Assembly: GCA_901472505.1 (NCBI GenBank)
Contig: LR590468.1
Span: forward strand, 1,116,001-1,180,000
Origin: Proteus vulgaris
GTDB taxonomy: Bacteria > Pseudomonadota > Gammaproteobacteria > Enterobacterales > Enterobacteriaceae
Length of the DNA stretch: 64,000 nt
Direction: 5' to 3'
This document shows, piece by piece, positions 19,843 through 29,456 of the stretch. A program made the position numbers and the translations under genes. How positions within the stretch are numbered: position 1 is the stretch's first letter; each line of letters opens with the position of its first letter. The notes beneath the pieces are model-generated. The model saw nothing but the letters and a program-made list of their open reading frames with translations. It searched no databases and had not been told where the DNA came from.

Positions 19843-21416
19843 GTCCACTTCCAAGTATCTACGCTATTTAATAATGACCATGAACCATGAATTTCAGGCG
19901 TTCCTGTTCCCAGATCAACACAGGGGTTCGTCAGGTAAGTATGTTGCACATTCATCAACCAAGCCCAAGCGGCATCACCTTTTACACCCACGCCGTTTTT
20001 CCCATCCCATTCTACTGCTTTCCAATGAGGAACTGCTTCTTGCCATGTATGGGCATCCAGCGCAGCTTGTAGGTGTTTTTCGACTTCAGGATTTTTGTAA
20101 TAACCTGGATTATAATAACCAACGCCAGCAGCATTAGCACTGTAGTGATGATATAGTTCCATAGGATCAAGACTGCCCCAGCCAAATAAAGTCGGATTTG
20201 AGTGCATATAACGTTCTACTGTATCCCAACTTCCTGATTTAAGATCCATTTGAATACCAAGAGGTTGCACTAGCGCACGAATTGACTCAGCTAAATCGCG
20301 ACGAGTTGCATCACCGCTGGTATACCACAGGGTTAATTTAGCTTCTAAACCATCTTTTTCACGAATGCCGTTTTTATTGGGTTTCCAACCTGCATCTTCA
20401 AGAATTTGCTTGGCTTTTTCAACATCACCATCTTTAAAGGCTGCATCTGTTTGATCCCAAGGTAAACCTTTCACTCCGGTATACGCAGGAATAGCATAAC
20501 CATCAAGCACTTGCTCTGATAATAATTTACGGTCAAGAGCGTAGTTAATGGCTTTTCGAATGGCGATATCTGCGGTGATATCATTACCAATATCATAGCC
20601 TTGCGCATTCTTTTCACCTGATTTTACCATTGGAAAAACAATACCGCGGTTTTCAACACTCGGTCTTTCCCATAATTTGGTATTTGGTAAATTCTTAGCC
20701 ATTGCCGCCGTTGCTGGTGGGATACGCACAATCCCTAGCTGTCCACTTTGAGCAGCAGCAAAAGCGGCATCTTCATCAAGGAAAACGAAAATGAGTTTTT
20801 CAAAATCGTTTTTCTGCCCGGCATAATAAGGGTTAGCTTCAACTATTAATTGCTGACCGGGTTGGAAACTGACCATGCGATAAGGACCAGCACCAATTGG
20901 TTTTTGTGCATAGGTTTTTTCATCATACTTATCTGCAGAAACAATACCTAAAGAGCCAAGTACGTTCACAAACGTACTTTGTGGTGCTTTTAAGGTAATA
21001 GTGACATGTAAATCATCATCTGCTTTTGCAGAAAGAAAATTCCCCATATCTACTTTACCGCCACTTGCAGCCGCATTGTTATAAGTAAATACGATATCTT
21101 TTGCTGTGATAGGTAGACCATCAGAGAATTTTAAATCAGGCTTTAACGTTAATTTCCATGTTTTACCATCTTCACTTGGCTGATAGTCACTTAACATATT
21201 GCTATACCAAGAGAGATCCGCATTTTGCTTTAATAATGGGCTATGAAGAAGTAAATAGCTCCCATGACTCCACCCCAGCATGGGATCAAAACCTTCTGTG
21301 GGTTCTTCACCAATAGCCAATTTCAGCGTTTGAGCGGATGTTGCAAAAGGGATACTAAGTGCGGCTAAGCAAGTTAAGGTTACTAATGATTGCCGCCAAC
21401 CAAACCGAATAGACAT
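19833..21416 (-). CDS. ABC importer substrate-binding protein, probable nickel binder (YntA-like)
   Basis: 527-residue SBP_bac_5 family periplasmic protein with a signal peptide (about residues 1-28, ending TSA-QT). Family landmarks include GEEPTEGFDPMLGW, KFSDGLPITAKDIVFTYNN and GAGPYRM. Family 5 proteins bind peptides, nickel complexes or opines. I infer nickel from the operon type (Ynt of Yersinia and Proteus), many scattered His residues, and the [NiFe]-hydrogenase operon close by. Peptide uptake is the alternative. It heads the operon; a palindrome lies about 165 bp upstream. Confidence 0.78.
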   Translation of the reverse strand: MSIRFGWRQSLVTLTCLAALSIPFATSAQTLKLAIGEEPTEGFDPMLGWSHGSYLLLHSPLLKQNADLSWYSNMLSDYQPSEDGKTWKLTLKPDLKFSDGLPITAKDIVFTYNNAAASGGKVDMGNFLSAKADDDLHVTITLKAPQSTFVNVLGSLGIVSADKYDEKTYAQKPIGAGPYRMVSFQPGQQLIVEANPYYAGQKNDFEKLIFVFLDEDAAFAAAQSGQLGIVRIPPATAAMAKNLPNTKLWERPSVENRGIVFPMVKSGEKNAQGYDIGNDITADIAIRKAINYALDRKLLSEQVLDGYAIPAYTGVKGLPWDQTDAAFKDGDVEKAKQILEDAGWKPNKNGIREKDGLEAKLTLWYTSGDATRRDLAESIRALVQPLGIQMDLKSGSWDTVERYMHSNPTLFGWGSLDPMELYHHYSANAAGVGYYNPGYYKNPEVEKHLQAALDAHTWQEAVPHWKAVEWDGKNGVGVKGDAAWAWLMNVQHTYLTNPCVDLGTGTPEIHGSWSLLNSVDTWKWTCQ

Positions 21417-21788
21417 AAAAACATTCTCCGATTTTTTAGATACGACTTATCACCAGTCTCTAATCCCATAAGAAAAGAGGCTGAAATAAGATAAATAACA
21501 ATGATGATTACGATGCTCAGCAATTGTTGCAGATAAAGAATAAATCAGTGGCATCATAATAAATTTTTTTATTCAACTACTCGAATAATATTCGACAGTT
21601 TATTGATTTTACATAAACTTTTATTAAGCAATAATACTCATTATGACAAACTTCTAGCGAGTGCACAGTATTTTTCTAATAAATAAGTTATATATTTACC
21701 ATTGAATTTATCAGTGAGCGTAAAACGAAATAAAGTGACTTTTTAACGAAATTAAATTATTTCATTTTATTTAATATACAATGAAAAT
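21417..21788. promoter_or_regulatory. Upstream region of the ABC importer, with a palindrome
   Basis: This 372-bp AT-rich gap holds the importer promoter. A perfect palindrome TCGAATA-A-TATTCGA sits at 21581-21595. No NikR-type site (GTATGA with a 16-bp gap) was found by eye. No open frame is credible. Confidence 0.35.
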
Positions 21789-21810
21789 AAAAAAGGCACA
21801 TTATTGTGCC
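21789..21810 (-). terminator. Terminator of the waaH-like gene
   Basis: Stem GGCACA/TGTGCC with a TTAT loop, followed on the minus strand by six T, ten bases after the stop codon. Confidence 0.85.
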
Positions 21811-21819
21811 CTCCTACGA

Positions 21820-22809
21820 TTAGGAATTTAATATTTTCTTTAATTTAAAATAGCGCCGCCCTAAACGCCAACGTAATCTAAAATTTTTCGCATTTTTCCA
21901 AATTAATAACCATATTCCTCTATCAAAAAACTCTTTAACTATTTGTTTTTTAACTTCAATAGATTGAATAGAATTGATTGAATGAATAATCCCCAAACCT
22001 TCTTTTGCGATTTGCCAATAACATGCATTGATATTTTTCGCGACTTCCTTATGCTTTTGATTAATAGCATCAAGCATCTCTAATATTTTCATGTAATTAC
22101 GAATTGTTCGAACATGAATAGTATCATTAGGTGTCGTATGAGAAATGGATTCAGAATGAATAAAGTAGTCATAGTAACGCTCATCAATATATTTAACACG
22201 CTTCGCTGTTAATAATACTTCTGTTGTCCATGGAATATCTTGATGATGTAAGCCAGGTTCAAAATAATAACCATGAGCAAGTAGAAATTCACGTCGATAC
22301 ATATTTAACCAAGTTACATGTAAGAATTTCTTAGAATTTAATGCCATTTTTAGCCATTGTGGTCCCGTTAAAACATCGGTTGAATGTAATCGACTAGATG
22401 GGAATATAGGACGAGAAGGACGTCCATCGGCATAAACATAATTACCATTACAAGTTAAAATATCTAAATCATCATTTTTAGCAATATTAAGCATTCTATC
22501 GTACATATTAGAATGAATTACATCATCAATATCAGGAAAAACAATATATTGTCCTTTAGAAATATTAAATCCTATATTACGTGCAACAGAAACACCTTGG
22601 TTTTCCTGATCAATAATAGTGACATTAGGAAATCTGTCTTTCCACTCTTGTAAGATTTTAAGTGAGTTATCTTTAGAACCATCGTTAACTAAAATAAGTT
22701 CCCAATCATCCAATTTAATAGACTTTAACCCATTGAAAAATTGATATAAAAATTTCTCTCCATTATAAATGGCAACCACAATACTCAGTTGAGGTATAGA
22801 AGAAAACAT
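21820..22809 (-). CDS. waaH: LPS core glycosyltransferase, WaaH (YibD)-like family 2 enzyme
   Basis: 329-residue GT-A glycosyltransferase acting at the cytoplasmic face on LPS core. Visible: N-terminal Rossmann start LSIVVAIYNGEKF, the acidic nucleotide-sugar motif FPDIDD (91-96), and stretches that closely match E. coli YibD/WaaH as I recall it (SSRLHSTDVLTGPQWLKM, GLHHQDIPWTTEVLL). WaaH adds glucuronic acid to an LPS heptose in E. coli, where it is PhoB-induced; I see no PHO box here. It stands alone, with AAAGGTGG before the start. Donor and acceptor are inferred from homology. Confidence 0.82.
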   Translation of the reverse strand: MFSSIPQLSIVVAIYNGEKFLYQFFNGLKSIKLDDWELILVNDGSKDNSLKILQEWKDRFPNVTIIDQENQGVSVARNIGFNISKGQYIVFPDIDDVIHSNMYDRMLNIAKNDDLDILTCNGNYVYADGRPSRPIFPSSRLHSTDVLTGPQWLKMALNSKKFLHVTWLNMYRREFLLAHGYYFEPGLHHQDIPWTTEVLLTAKRVKYIDERYYDYFIHSESISHTTPNDTIHVRTIRNYMKILEMLDAINQKHKEVAKNINACYWQIAKEGLGIIHSINSIQSIEVKKQIVKEFFDRGIWLLIWKNAKNFRLRWRLGRRYFKLKKILNS

Positions 22810-23173
22810 AACCCACCTTTTATATTCTTAGCAAAGAAAAGAAGCTTCCTCCTAAATAGTTAGTCTTTAAAATTAAAAAAAAAGTAATGAAATACTAAAC
22901 TAGTATTCATTAATTCTTAATAAAAAATTAATTTTCAACTAACTAAAAGTGGAATTTGTATTTAATCAAGATAAGTATAATTAACTTCTTTTAATCTCTT
23001 ATGAAGAAAGGGTTAAGGTGGTTTGTTTTTTAAAAGAAATAACTAAAGGAAAAATTAAGGTTAGCACATAAAAAGCATGTTATTAGCGCTATAACTTTAT
23101 TTATTAATGAGTAATATAAGTATTATTAACACTCATTTTTATAGCTAATGAACAGTATCGGTGTCATTAACGA
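22810..23173. other. Intergenic region, waaH promoter side
   Basis: AT-rich DNA between the waaH start and the hyf terminator. It must contain the waaH promoter. I searched both strands for CTGTCAT-type PHO repeats and saw none. No credible gene. Confidence 0.5.
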
Positions 23174-23198
23174 AAAACATCCGCAAAGCGGATGTTTT
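23174..23198 (-). terminator. Terminator of the hyf operon
   Basis: Perfect 11-bp stem AAAACATCCGC/GCGGATGTTTT with an AAA loop, 43 bp past the hycI stop. The minus strand reads through the stem into TTTTTCG. Confidence 0.88.
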
Positions 23199-23241
23199 AG
23201 TTTTTATTTATATCTATAATTTTTGGATACTTGTTCTATTT

Positions 23242-23742
23242 TTATTCTTCGATATCTTCTTCATCACAAACTTCAAGTTCAGGAAAGTAATCAATTCGCC
23301 AAGACTTGATCCCTTGATAAACTTCATCAACAGCATTTTTGACCGCCTCGGTCATTGGGTAGTAAAAACCGACTAAATCGGGTTGGATCCCTAAAAAAGT
23401 GATATCAGGAATATCATCTTTTAATTGATCGATAAGAAAATTCAGCGGCATATTATGGGTGCTCATAATAAACATTTCCGCTATATAATCAGGGTCTATC
23501 ACCCTAATTTCGCCGGGATTTAAACCAATATCAGCAGCATCAACAATGACAACACATTGAGGTTGTAACGCTCTTACTTGATAAGAGACATTTTCAGGCG
23601 CGCTTCCCCCATTAATCACAATCCATCCCTCAATGGGATCAGCTTCCATTAACTCTGCAAGCAGAGGGCCAGCTCCATCATCGCCCATCATGCTGTTACC
23701 GACCGTTAATACCACTTTAGGTGCTGTCATTGTGTTACTCAT
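23242..23742 (-). CDS. hycI: Hydrogenase maturation endopeptidase HycI
   Basis: Nickel-dependent protease that trims the C-terminus of the hydrogenase large subunit after metal insertion. 166 residues; GNSMMGDDGAGPLL, the VDAADIGLNPGEIRVIDPD segment with its Asp, and the THNMPLN His are the family nickel-sensing residues. It closely matches E. coli HycI with an extended acidic tail (CDEEDIEE). It ends the hyf operon and overlaps hyfJ by 4 bp (ATGA). Its target should be the HyfG tail after DPCYSCTDR. Confidence 0.95.
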   Translation of the reverse strand: MSNTMTAPKVVLTVGNSMMGDDGAGPLLAELMEADPIEGWIVINGGSAPENVSYQVRALQPQCVVIVDAADIGLNPGEIRVIDPDYIAEMFIMSTHNMPLNFLIDQLKDDIPDITFLGIQPDLVGFYYPMTEAVKNAVDEVYQGIKSWRIDYFPELEVCDEEDIEE

Positions 23743-24149
23743 GGTTTTCTCTTTACAATCAAATAAATCGCAGGTTCTGCGTAGATCTCACCCAATAATT
23801 TAATTAGTGTTTGACTCCATTCACTAAAAATAGGATCGTCATTTTTAGTGAGAGGATCGAATGCCAATGCTAACAAGTGAGTATGTTCTGAATTAATATT
23901 GATTTCGCCAAATGTTAGTAATCCCTGCATTTTGCGCTTGGCTTCACCTTCAGGTAATAAATCAATCCACGCTTTATATTTTTCTAAAGGGCAAACTAAT
24001 TCCGTTTTTAAACAGTCAATCATTCCCACATGGTGGCCAATTGCGAGTGAATAGTACATTACCTGTTGCGCTTGTTCAGGAATATCATCATCGCTATCAA
24101 CAAACTTTTGTCTTAATGACCAAAAATAAACTTTAGCGTCATCAGGCAT
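23739..24149 (-). CDS. hyfJ: Hydrogenase-4 assembly protein HyfJ (HycH family)
   Basis: 136-residue HycH/HyfJ family protein ([34 protein letters not shown] ending). Members assist processing or assembly of the large subunit; no enzymatic motif is visible. It overlaps hyfI by 8 bp upstream and hycI by 4 bp downstream, so it is coupled in the operon. Confidence 0.9.
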   Translation of the reverse strand: MPDDAKVYFWSLRQKFVDSDDDIPEQAQQVMYYSLAIGHHVGMIDCLKTELVCPLEKYKAWIDLLPEGEAKRKMQGLLTFGEININSEHTHLLALAFDPLTKNDDPIFSEWSQTLIKLLGEIYAEPAIYLIVKRKP

Positions 24150-24923
24150 AAATTCCTCCTTGGCTTAATGAATAGACCAGACGTTTTACAATCTCTGATA
24201 AACGAGGATCGTTAGCTTGTCTCAACCATGCATCAACACGACCACTCACTTCTTGAATAGTGGCGCCTTCTAATAAGGTGAGGAAATGATCACTGATTTG
24301 TCTTCCTTGATAATAGCCAGCTAAACGACGTGCTTCACGCTCAATCATCACTCTAGCATCTAAAGGAATAGAAGGCAGAATTAGAGACGCTTTTTCATTC
24401 TCTATTTCAATGTGCGATTCGCCTTTTAATTTTTGGTCTAACAAACCCAGTGCAACAGCAAATCCATAAATCGTCGCCGCAGGTGTCGGAGGGCAACCGG
24501 GGATCCACACATCAATAGGCACGATAGATTCGCTACCACCCCATACACAATAGAGATCGTGGAAAATACCGCCACCACAGCCACAAGCGCCATAAGAGAT
24601 ACAGATTTTTGGATCTGGCGCTGATTCATAAGCACGTAATGCAGGAACACGCATCTGGCGCGTGACTGCGCCAGTAAATAATAAAATATCAGCATGACGA
24701 GGTGAGGCTACCACTTTGATACCAAAACGTTCAGCATCAAAACCGGTGTAATTGCGGAGAAAATTTCAATCTCACAACCATTACAACCACCACAGTCAAC
24801 ACGATAAACATAAGCTGAACGCTGAATATCTTTCAACAATGTTTGTTTTAGCTTTTGCACCTGATCATCAAGGGTGATCGGTTGGCTAACATGATGATTA
24901 ATGGGAATTTCTGGTAGACTCAT
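24142..24923 (-). pseudogene. hyfI: Hydrogenase-4 small subunit HyfI (NuoB-like), frameshifted
   Basis: Fe-S small subunit that passes electrons from the [NiFe] site. The N-terminal piece has the [12 protein letters not shown] cluster motif; the C-terminal piece has [12 protein letters not shown] and IPGCPPTP. The break is a four-A run (24739-24742): one added base turns [16 protein letters not shown] into [16 protein letters not shown] and gives 260 residues (E. coli HyfI 252). All cluster cysteines are then in frame. A catalytic-subunit knockout inside an otherwise perfect operon is implausible, so an error is likely. It overlaps hyfH by ATGA. Confidence 0.92.
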
Positions 24924-25474
24924 TTTATTGTACTCCCGATCTCGCCCATACTAATATTTTCACGGCCATCAGATAACAAGTTATGTTTACGCTTACATTC
25001 AGGGCAGGTTTCAAATTGCGGTCGCATCGCTTCCACGGTATTTTCATCCCAACCAGATTGCACTAATAACGCCATCGCATATTCAACGGATTTTTTAGGG
25101 GTAAATGGCTGATGACACTCACGGCAATTCAATAACTTAAACGTTCCTTTAATATAAAGGTCTGATTTTTTCGTCACCGCCGTTTCAAACATATCCGATA
25201 AAACAATCGCTCTTGTTGGGCAAACTTCTTCACAACGACCACAGTAAATACAGCGACCAATAAACAGTTGCCAGTGACGCTCACCTGTTTCTAAATTGGT
25301 TTCCATAGTTAATGCATTAGCAGGACAAGCCGCAGTACAAGCACCACAAACAATACACTGCTGTGGATCATATTCAGGCTTTCCTCTAAAGCCATCGGGT
25401 AAATCCAAAGGCTTAAACGGATATTTGGTCGTTGCTTCGCCTGTTTTGATTATGGTTTTAAACAATTTTAACAT
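24920..25474 (-). CDS. hyfH: Hydrogenase-4 ferredoxin subunit HyfH (NuoI/HycF-like)
   Basis: 184 residues with two [4Fe-4S] motifs, [12 protein letters not shown] and [12 protein letters not shown], which wire electrons between the dehydrogenase side and HyfI. A C-terminal extension adds two CxxC pairs (CRECHQPF and CPECKRKHN), as in HycF/HyfH. It starts 12 bp after hyfG. Confidence 0.95.
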   Translation of the reverse strand: MLKLFKTIIKTGEATTKYPFKPLDLPDGFRGKPEYDPQQCIVCGACTAACPANALTMETNLETGERHWQLFIGRCIYCGRCEEVCPTRAIVLSDMFETAVTKKSDLYIKGTFKLLNCRECHQPFTPKKSVEYAMALLVQSGWDENTVEAMRPQFETCPECKRKHNLLSDGRENISMGEIGSTIK

Positions 25475-25485
25475 CGTTCATTCCC

Positions 25486-27219
25486 TCACTTGAGCGGCGA
25501 ATTTTTACGTTCGATGCTATAACGTTCAATTTCTTTATAAGAAACTGTTTTCGATTTACGTTTTTTCACATCGACGAGCGTTACCCTGTCAGTACAGGAA
25601 TAGCAAGGGTCAAGGCTACCGATAATCAATGGCGCATCGGATACGGTATTTCCTTGCAACATATAACGTAATACAGGCCAGTTAGCATAAGTCGCCGCAC
25701 GGCAACGCCAGCGGAATAATTTTTGGTTATCGCCCAACATACTCCAATGAACATCCTCACCGCGGGGTGCTTCGGTAAAGCCCAATGCAAATTTATAAGG
25801 TTGATAAGTGAAGCCTTCCGTTAATAACGGGCCTTCTGGCAGATTATCTAAGGCATATTCAATCATAGCCATTGAATCCAAGACTTCTTTAATACGAACC
25901 ATCACACGGGAGAATACGTCGCCACCTTCATAACTAAAGAGAGTCAGTGGAAGATTGCCATAATCGGCAAATGGATGGTCAAAACGCACATCACGTTTAA
26001 AGCCACTCGCTCTGATCATAGGACCTACAGGACTAAAATCACGGGCAACCTTTTTGTCTAAAATACCCACACCAACAGTACGCTGTTCCATATTAGGCGC
26101 AGTGAGAAGAACATCAACAAGTTCAGTAACTTCACGACGCATTTCTCTTATTAATTGAATGGTTTTAAGGCGCTGATCTTTTAAGATATCGCGACGAATA
26201 CCACCAATTAAGTTCAAGCCATACGTTTTACGTGCACCAGTGAGCATTTCTGCAATCTGCATTGATTTTTCACGAATGCGGAAAAACTGCATAAAACCAG
26301 TATCAAACCCCGTAAAGTGACTGGCTAAACCAATATTTAATAAATGACTATGAAGGCGTTCAACTTCTAATAAGATTGAACGAATGGTATGCGCACGACG
26401 AGGCACTTCAATGCCTAACGCATTTTCAACAGAAGTCACATATGCCACGCTATGTGTAAAACCACAAATCCCACACACGCGGTCTGATAAGAATGTCACT
26501 TCGTTATAACCCATACGGGTTTCAGCCAGTTTTTCCATACCCCGGTGAACATAGAACATTCGGTAATCAGCATCGACAATATTTTCACCGTCTACGAATA
26601 AACGGAAGTGCCCAGGTTCGTCTGAGGTAATGTGCATTGGGCCAATAGGTACTACGCGCGCATCTTGCTTACCGTCATTCACAAACGGGTAAGTCTCCGT
26701 TTCTGTCGTTGGTGCTGGACGTTGACGATAATCCATTGCATCTTTACGCAGTGGATACATCTCTTCAGGCCAGTCATCTGGAAGCACTAAACGGCGCTCA
26801 TCAGGTAAACCTACAGGAATGAGTCCATACATATCACGAATTTCACGCTCCCCCCAAACAGCGGCAGGTACACGTGGTGTTACTGATGGAAATTCTAACG
26901 TGATTGGACTGACATGGGCTTTAACCACAACCCAGCATTTTTCACCCTCTTCCATTGATAATGCGTAATAAACGGCATAATCCCCATTTAAACTACGCTC
27001 ATCATTGCCAAATAAAACAGGTAACCAACCCCCTAAACCGTAATATAGATACTCCACCACTTCAGGAAGTGATCCCGTTTTTACTGTTATCGTCAATTGA
27101 TCAGCAGTTTGTCGCTCTTCATCAAGGACAGCTGATGGGAATTTCTCTCGAACTTTGGCAACATAATCTGCACCCAGTTCTTTTCCCTCTTTTCTACTGA
27201 CATAATTTTGGTAGCTCAC
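25486..27219 (-). CDS. hyfG: Hydrogenase-4 large catalytic subunit HyfG (NuoCD-like)
   Basis: 577 residues: an N-terminal 30-kDa (NuoC-like) domain (to about residue 170, with PAVWGEREIRDMYGL) fused to the 49-kDa [NiFe] domain. Nickel ligands are DRVCGICGFTH and, near the C-terminus, DPCYSCTDR. The 32 residues after that Arg (starting VTLVDVKK) are the extension that HycI should remove. Reduces protons or oxidises hydrogen in the membrane-bound formate hydrogenlyase-type complex. Full-length frame with no lesion. Confidence 0.97.
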   Translation of the reverse strand: MSYQNYVSRKEGKELGADYVAKVREKFPSAVLDEERQTADQLTITVKTGSLPEVVEYLYYGLGGWLPVLFGNDERSLNGDYAVYYALSMEEGEKCWVVVKAHVSPITLEFPSVTPRVPAAVWGEREIRDMYGLIPVGLPDERRLVLPDDWPEEMYPLRKDAMDYRQRPAPTTETETYPFVNDGKQDARVVPIGPMHITSDEPGHFRLFVDGENIVDADYRMFYVHRGMEKLAETRMGYNEVTFLSDRVCGICGFTHSVAYVTSVENALGIEVPRRAHTIRSILLEVERLHSHLLNIGLASHFTGFDTGFMQFFRIREKSMQIAEMLTGARKTYGLNLIGGIRRDILKDQRLKTIQLIREMRREVTELVDVLLTAPNMEQRTVGVGILDKKVARDFSPVGPMIRASGFKRDVRFDHPFADYGNLPLTLFSYEGGDVFSRVMVRIKEVLDSMAMIEYALDNLPEGPLLTEGFTYQPYKFALGFTEAPRGEDVHWSMLGDNQKLFRWRCRAATYANWPVLRYMLQGNTVSDAPLIIGSLDPCYSCTDRVTLVDVKKRKSKTVSYKEIERYSIERKNSPLK

Positions 27220-27220
27220 G

Positions 27221-28789
27221 TTACATCTCCTGAACTGATGTGGATTGATTGCTGATTAAAGTTGTTGGCCATGCATAAGTTGGTGACTCATTTTTATCGA
27301 GATTCATCACGATATTAGCGGCATTTTCTAACAGCTCGCTGACAGGTTTAGGAATATGAGTTCCCATTAACAGCATAAGGGCAATCAAAATGACCATTGG
27401 TAATGTGGTTAAAATCCCCAGCTCACCTTTAGCAACAACATCAGGTTTTGGACCCAAAACAGTTTTAGCCACCATACGAACTAAACCACCTAATACTATG
27501 GTTAGTAACAATAATAGTAGAATAGTTAAACCGATGTGTTGAGAAGCTAAACCTGCCACAACAATCATAAACTCACTGATAAAGACGTTGAATGGAGGCA
27601 TGCCCCCTAACGCTAACGCACCACCAGCAAAAAGGGCTGCACTTAATGGCATCACTTTAAACATGCCTTTCACGACATTTAAATCACGCGTACCGTATTT
27701 CAATAACACGTTACCAGAGCCACAGAACAACAGCGCTTTCGCTAAACTGTGGTTTAAGGTGTGAAATAAAGCAGCCAAAATACCGATTGGTCCGCCAATC
27801 CCTAACGCGACGGCGATTAATCCCATGTTTTCCACACTGGAATACGCTAAAAGACGCTTCATATCGCGCTGAATAAGAATAAAGAACGCCGCAATAGCCA
27901 CAGAGAGGAAGCCAAAAATTAACAGTAAGTTACGAGTGAACTCGGTGCCAATAGCCGCATCAATAATGATGTAGTAACGAATGATGATTAATAGTGCACA
28001 ATTCAGTAACACCGCCGATAACAGCGCACTGACAGGGCTTGGTGCTTCACTGTGCGCATCGGGCAACCAAGCATGCATAGGGAATAACCCTGTTTTGGTA
28101 CCAAAACCGATTAAAATAAAGACAAAAGCTAAATGCATCAGTGTTGGATCTAACTGGTCTGTATATTTCAACACTTCAGTCCAGAAGATAGCCTGATCTG
28201 GATCAGGCATAAAGCTTGCGGCATTGGCATATACCAAAATAGTACCGAAAAGACCAAACGCCACACCCACACTACAAATGATGATGTACTTCCACGCTGC
28301 TTCCAGAGAAGAACGTTGACCATAAATTCCGACTAAGAATGCAGAGCTTAGGGTTGTTGCTTCAATGGCCGCCCACATTAAGATCAAGTTATTACTCGTG
28401 ATTGCTAATAACATGGTGAATAAAAATAGGTGGAAGAATCCATAGTAGTTACACAAAGTGCGTACTGAGATTTCACCCTCATCCACTTCGTGACTCATAT
28501 AACCAATAGAATAAAGCCCCGTTAAAAAGCCGATAATGCCTAAGATGGATAGGAATAATGCGCCTAGGCTATCAACGTGAACCCAATTAGCAGCAGCCAA
28601 TATTTCGCCATGAGACATGACATCTGCCACAGTCCCTAACGCAGCGATTAACAATACGGTGATACCAATAGCATGAATACCCGTCACAACAGGACGCGCA
28701 CCCGCTTTTAATAACGGACTTAGAAACGCCAGTATTGAAAATACCAACGGTGCAAACATTAAAATAGTTAACATGGTTGTTTGGTTCAT
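27221..28789 (-). CDS. hyfF: Hydrogenase-4 membrane subunit HyfF (antiporter-like)
   Basis: 522-residue proton-translocating-type membrane protein of the NuoL/M/N and Mrp antiporter superfamily, with about 13-14 hydrophobic helices. Conserved features include [25 protein letters not shown] and the following lysine helix ([17 protein letters not shown]). HyfF distinguishes hydrogenase-4 from hydrogenase-3. It sits 4 bp after hyfE. Confidence 0.94.
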   Translation of the reverse strand: MNQTTMLTILMFAPLVFSILAFLSPLLKAGARPVVTGIHAIGITVLLIAALGTVADVMSHGEILAAANWVHVDSLGALFLSILGIIGFLTGLYSIGYMSHEVDEGEISVRTLCNYYGFFHLFLFTMLLAITSNNLILMWAAIEATTLSSAFLVGIYGQRSSLEAAWKYIIICSVGVAFGLFGTILVYANAASFMPDPDQAIFWTEVLKYTDQLDPTLMHLAFVFILIGFGTKTGLFPMHAWLPDAHSEAPSPVSALLSAVLLNCALLIIIRYYIIIDAAIGTEFTRNLLLIFGFLSVAIAAFFILIQRDMKRLLAYSSVENMGLIAVALGIGGPIGILAALFHTLNHSLAKALLFCGSGNVLLKYGTRDLNVVKGMFKVMPLSAALFAGGALALGGMPPFNVFISEFMIVVAGLASQHIGLTILLLLLLTIVLGGLVRMVAKTVLGPKPDVVAKGELGILTTLPMVILIALMLLMGTHIPKPVSELLENAANIVMNLDKNESPTYAWPTTLISNQSTSVQEM

Positions 28790-28793
28790 CTCC

Positions 28794-29444
28794 TCACCCC
28801 TTCAGCGCGGTCAGTTGATCCACGTTCAGTGTGTTGAGCGTGCGGTAAATCTTACGAGCCAACACTGCCATTACAATCACAGCAAAGATGGCGTCAGTGG
28901 CGATACCGATTTCGACTAGTTCTGGTGCTCTCCACGCTAATAGTGCCAGTGTTAAGTGAGAGCCGTTTTCCATTAAGCAGTAACCAAAAGCTTGTTTTAG
29001 GATATTTCGTTGAGTCACGATACAAAGCAGACCCAACATAAAGTGTCCCAAAGAAACTGCGAGTGCAGGTTTCAAATCGACAACCATTGGTATTTGAATT
29101 GGCTCAACCACAAACCAGCTTAGAATGACGATAACAGCCGCCAACAACATTAAGAGTGCAGGGCTAATAACACTGATATTCGCACTAGGATCCGATAACT
29201 TACGGAATGCAAATCCTAAAATAAGTGGCACAAGCAGAACTTTAGTAAAGAAGGCGGTAATTGCCCACAGAGTCAGTTGGTGTGCATCTAACGTATTGGC
29301 CAAGGTGACAAAAATCATCACCAAGACGAAAGATTGCAATGCATAGAACCAACAAGAAGCAATCGGCTTTTTCGCGCCAATGACCAATAGCGAAGTTATC
29401 ATCATTAACCCCGCCAAATTGTTTACGATAAGTGCTCCAGTCAT
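28794..29444 (-). CDS. hyfE: Hydrogenase-4 membrane subunit HyfE
   Basis: 216 residues and almost entirely hydrophobic (about six helices), related to NuoK/MrpC-type subunits ([31 protein letters not shown]). Found only in hydrogenase-4-type complexes, between HyfD and HyfF as here. Likely part of the ion channel. Confidence 0.93.
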   Translation of the reverse strand: MTGALIVNNLAGLMMITSLLVIGAKKPIASCWFYALQSFVLVMIFVTLANTLDAHQLTLWAITAFFTKVLLVPLILGFAFRKLSDPSANISVISPALLMLLAAVIVILSWFVVEPIQIPMVVDLKPALAVSLGHFMLGLLCIVTQRNILKQAFGYCLMENGSHLTLALLAWRAPELVEIGIATDAIFAVIVMAVLARKIYRTLNTLNVDQLTALKG

Positions 29445-29456
29445 GATTTATCTCCC

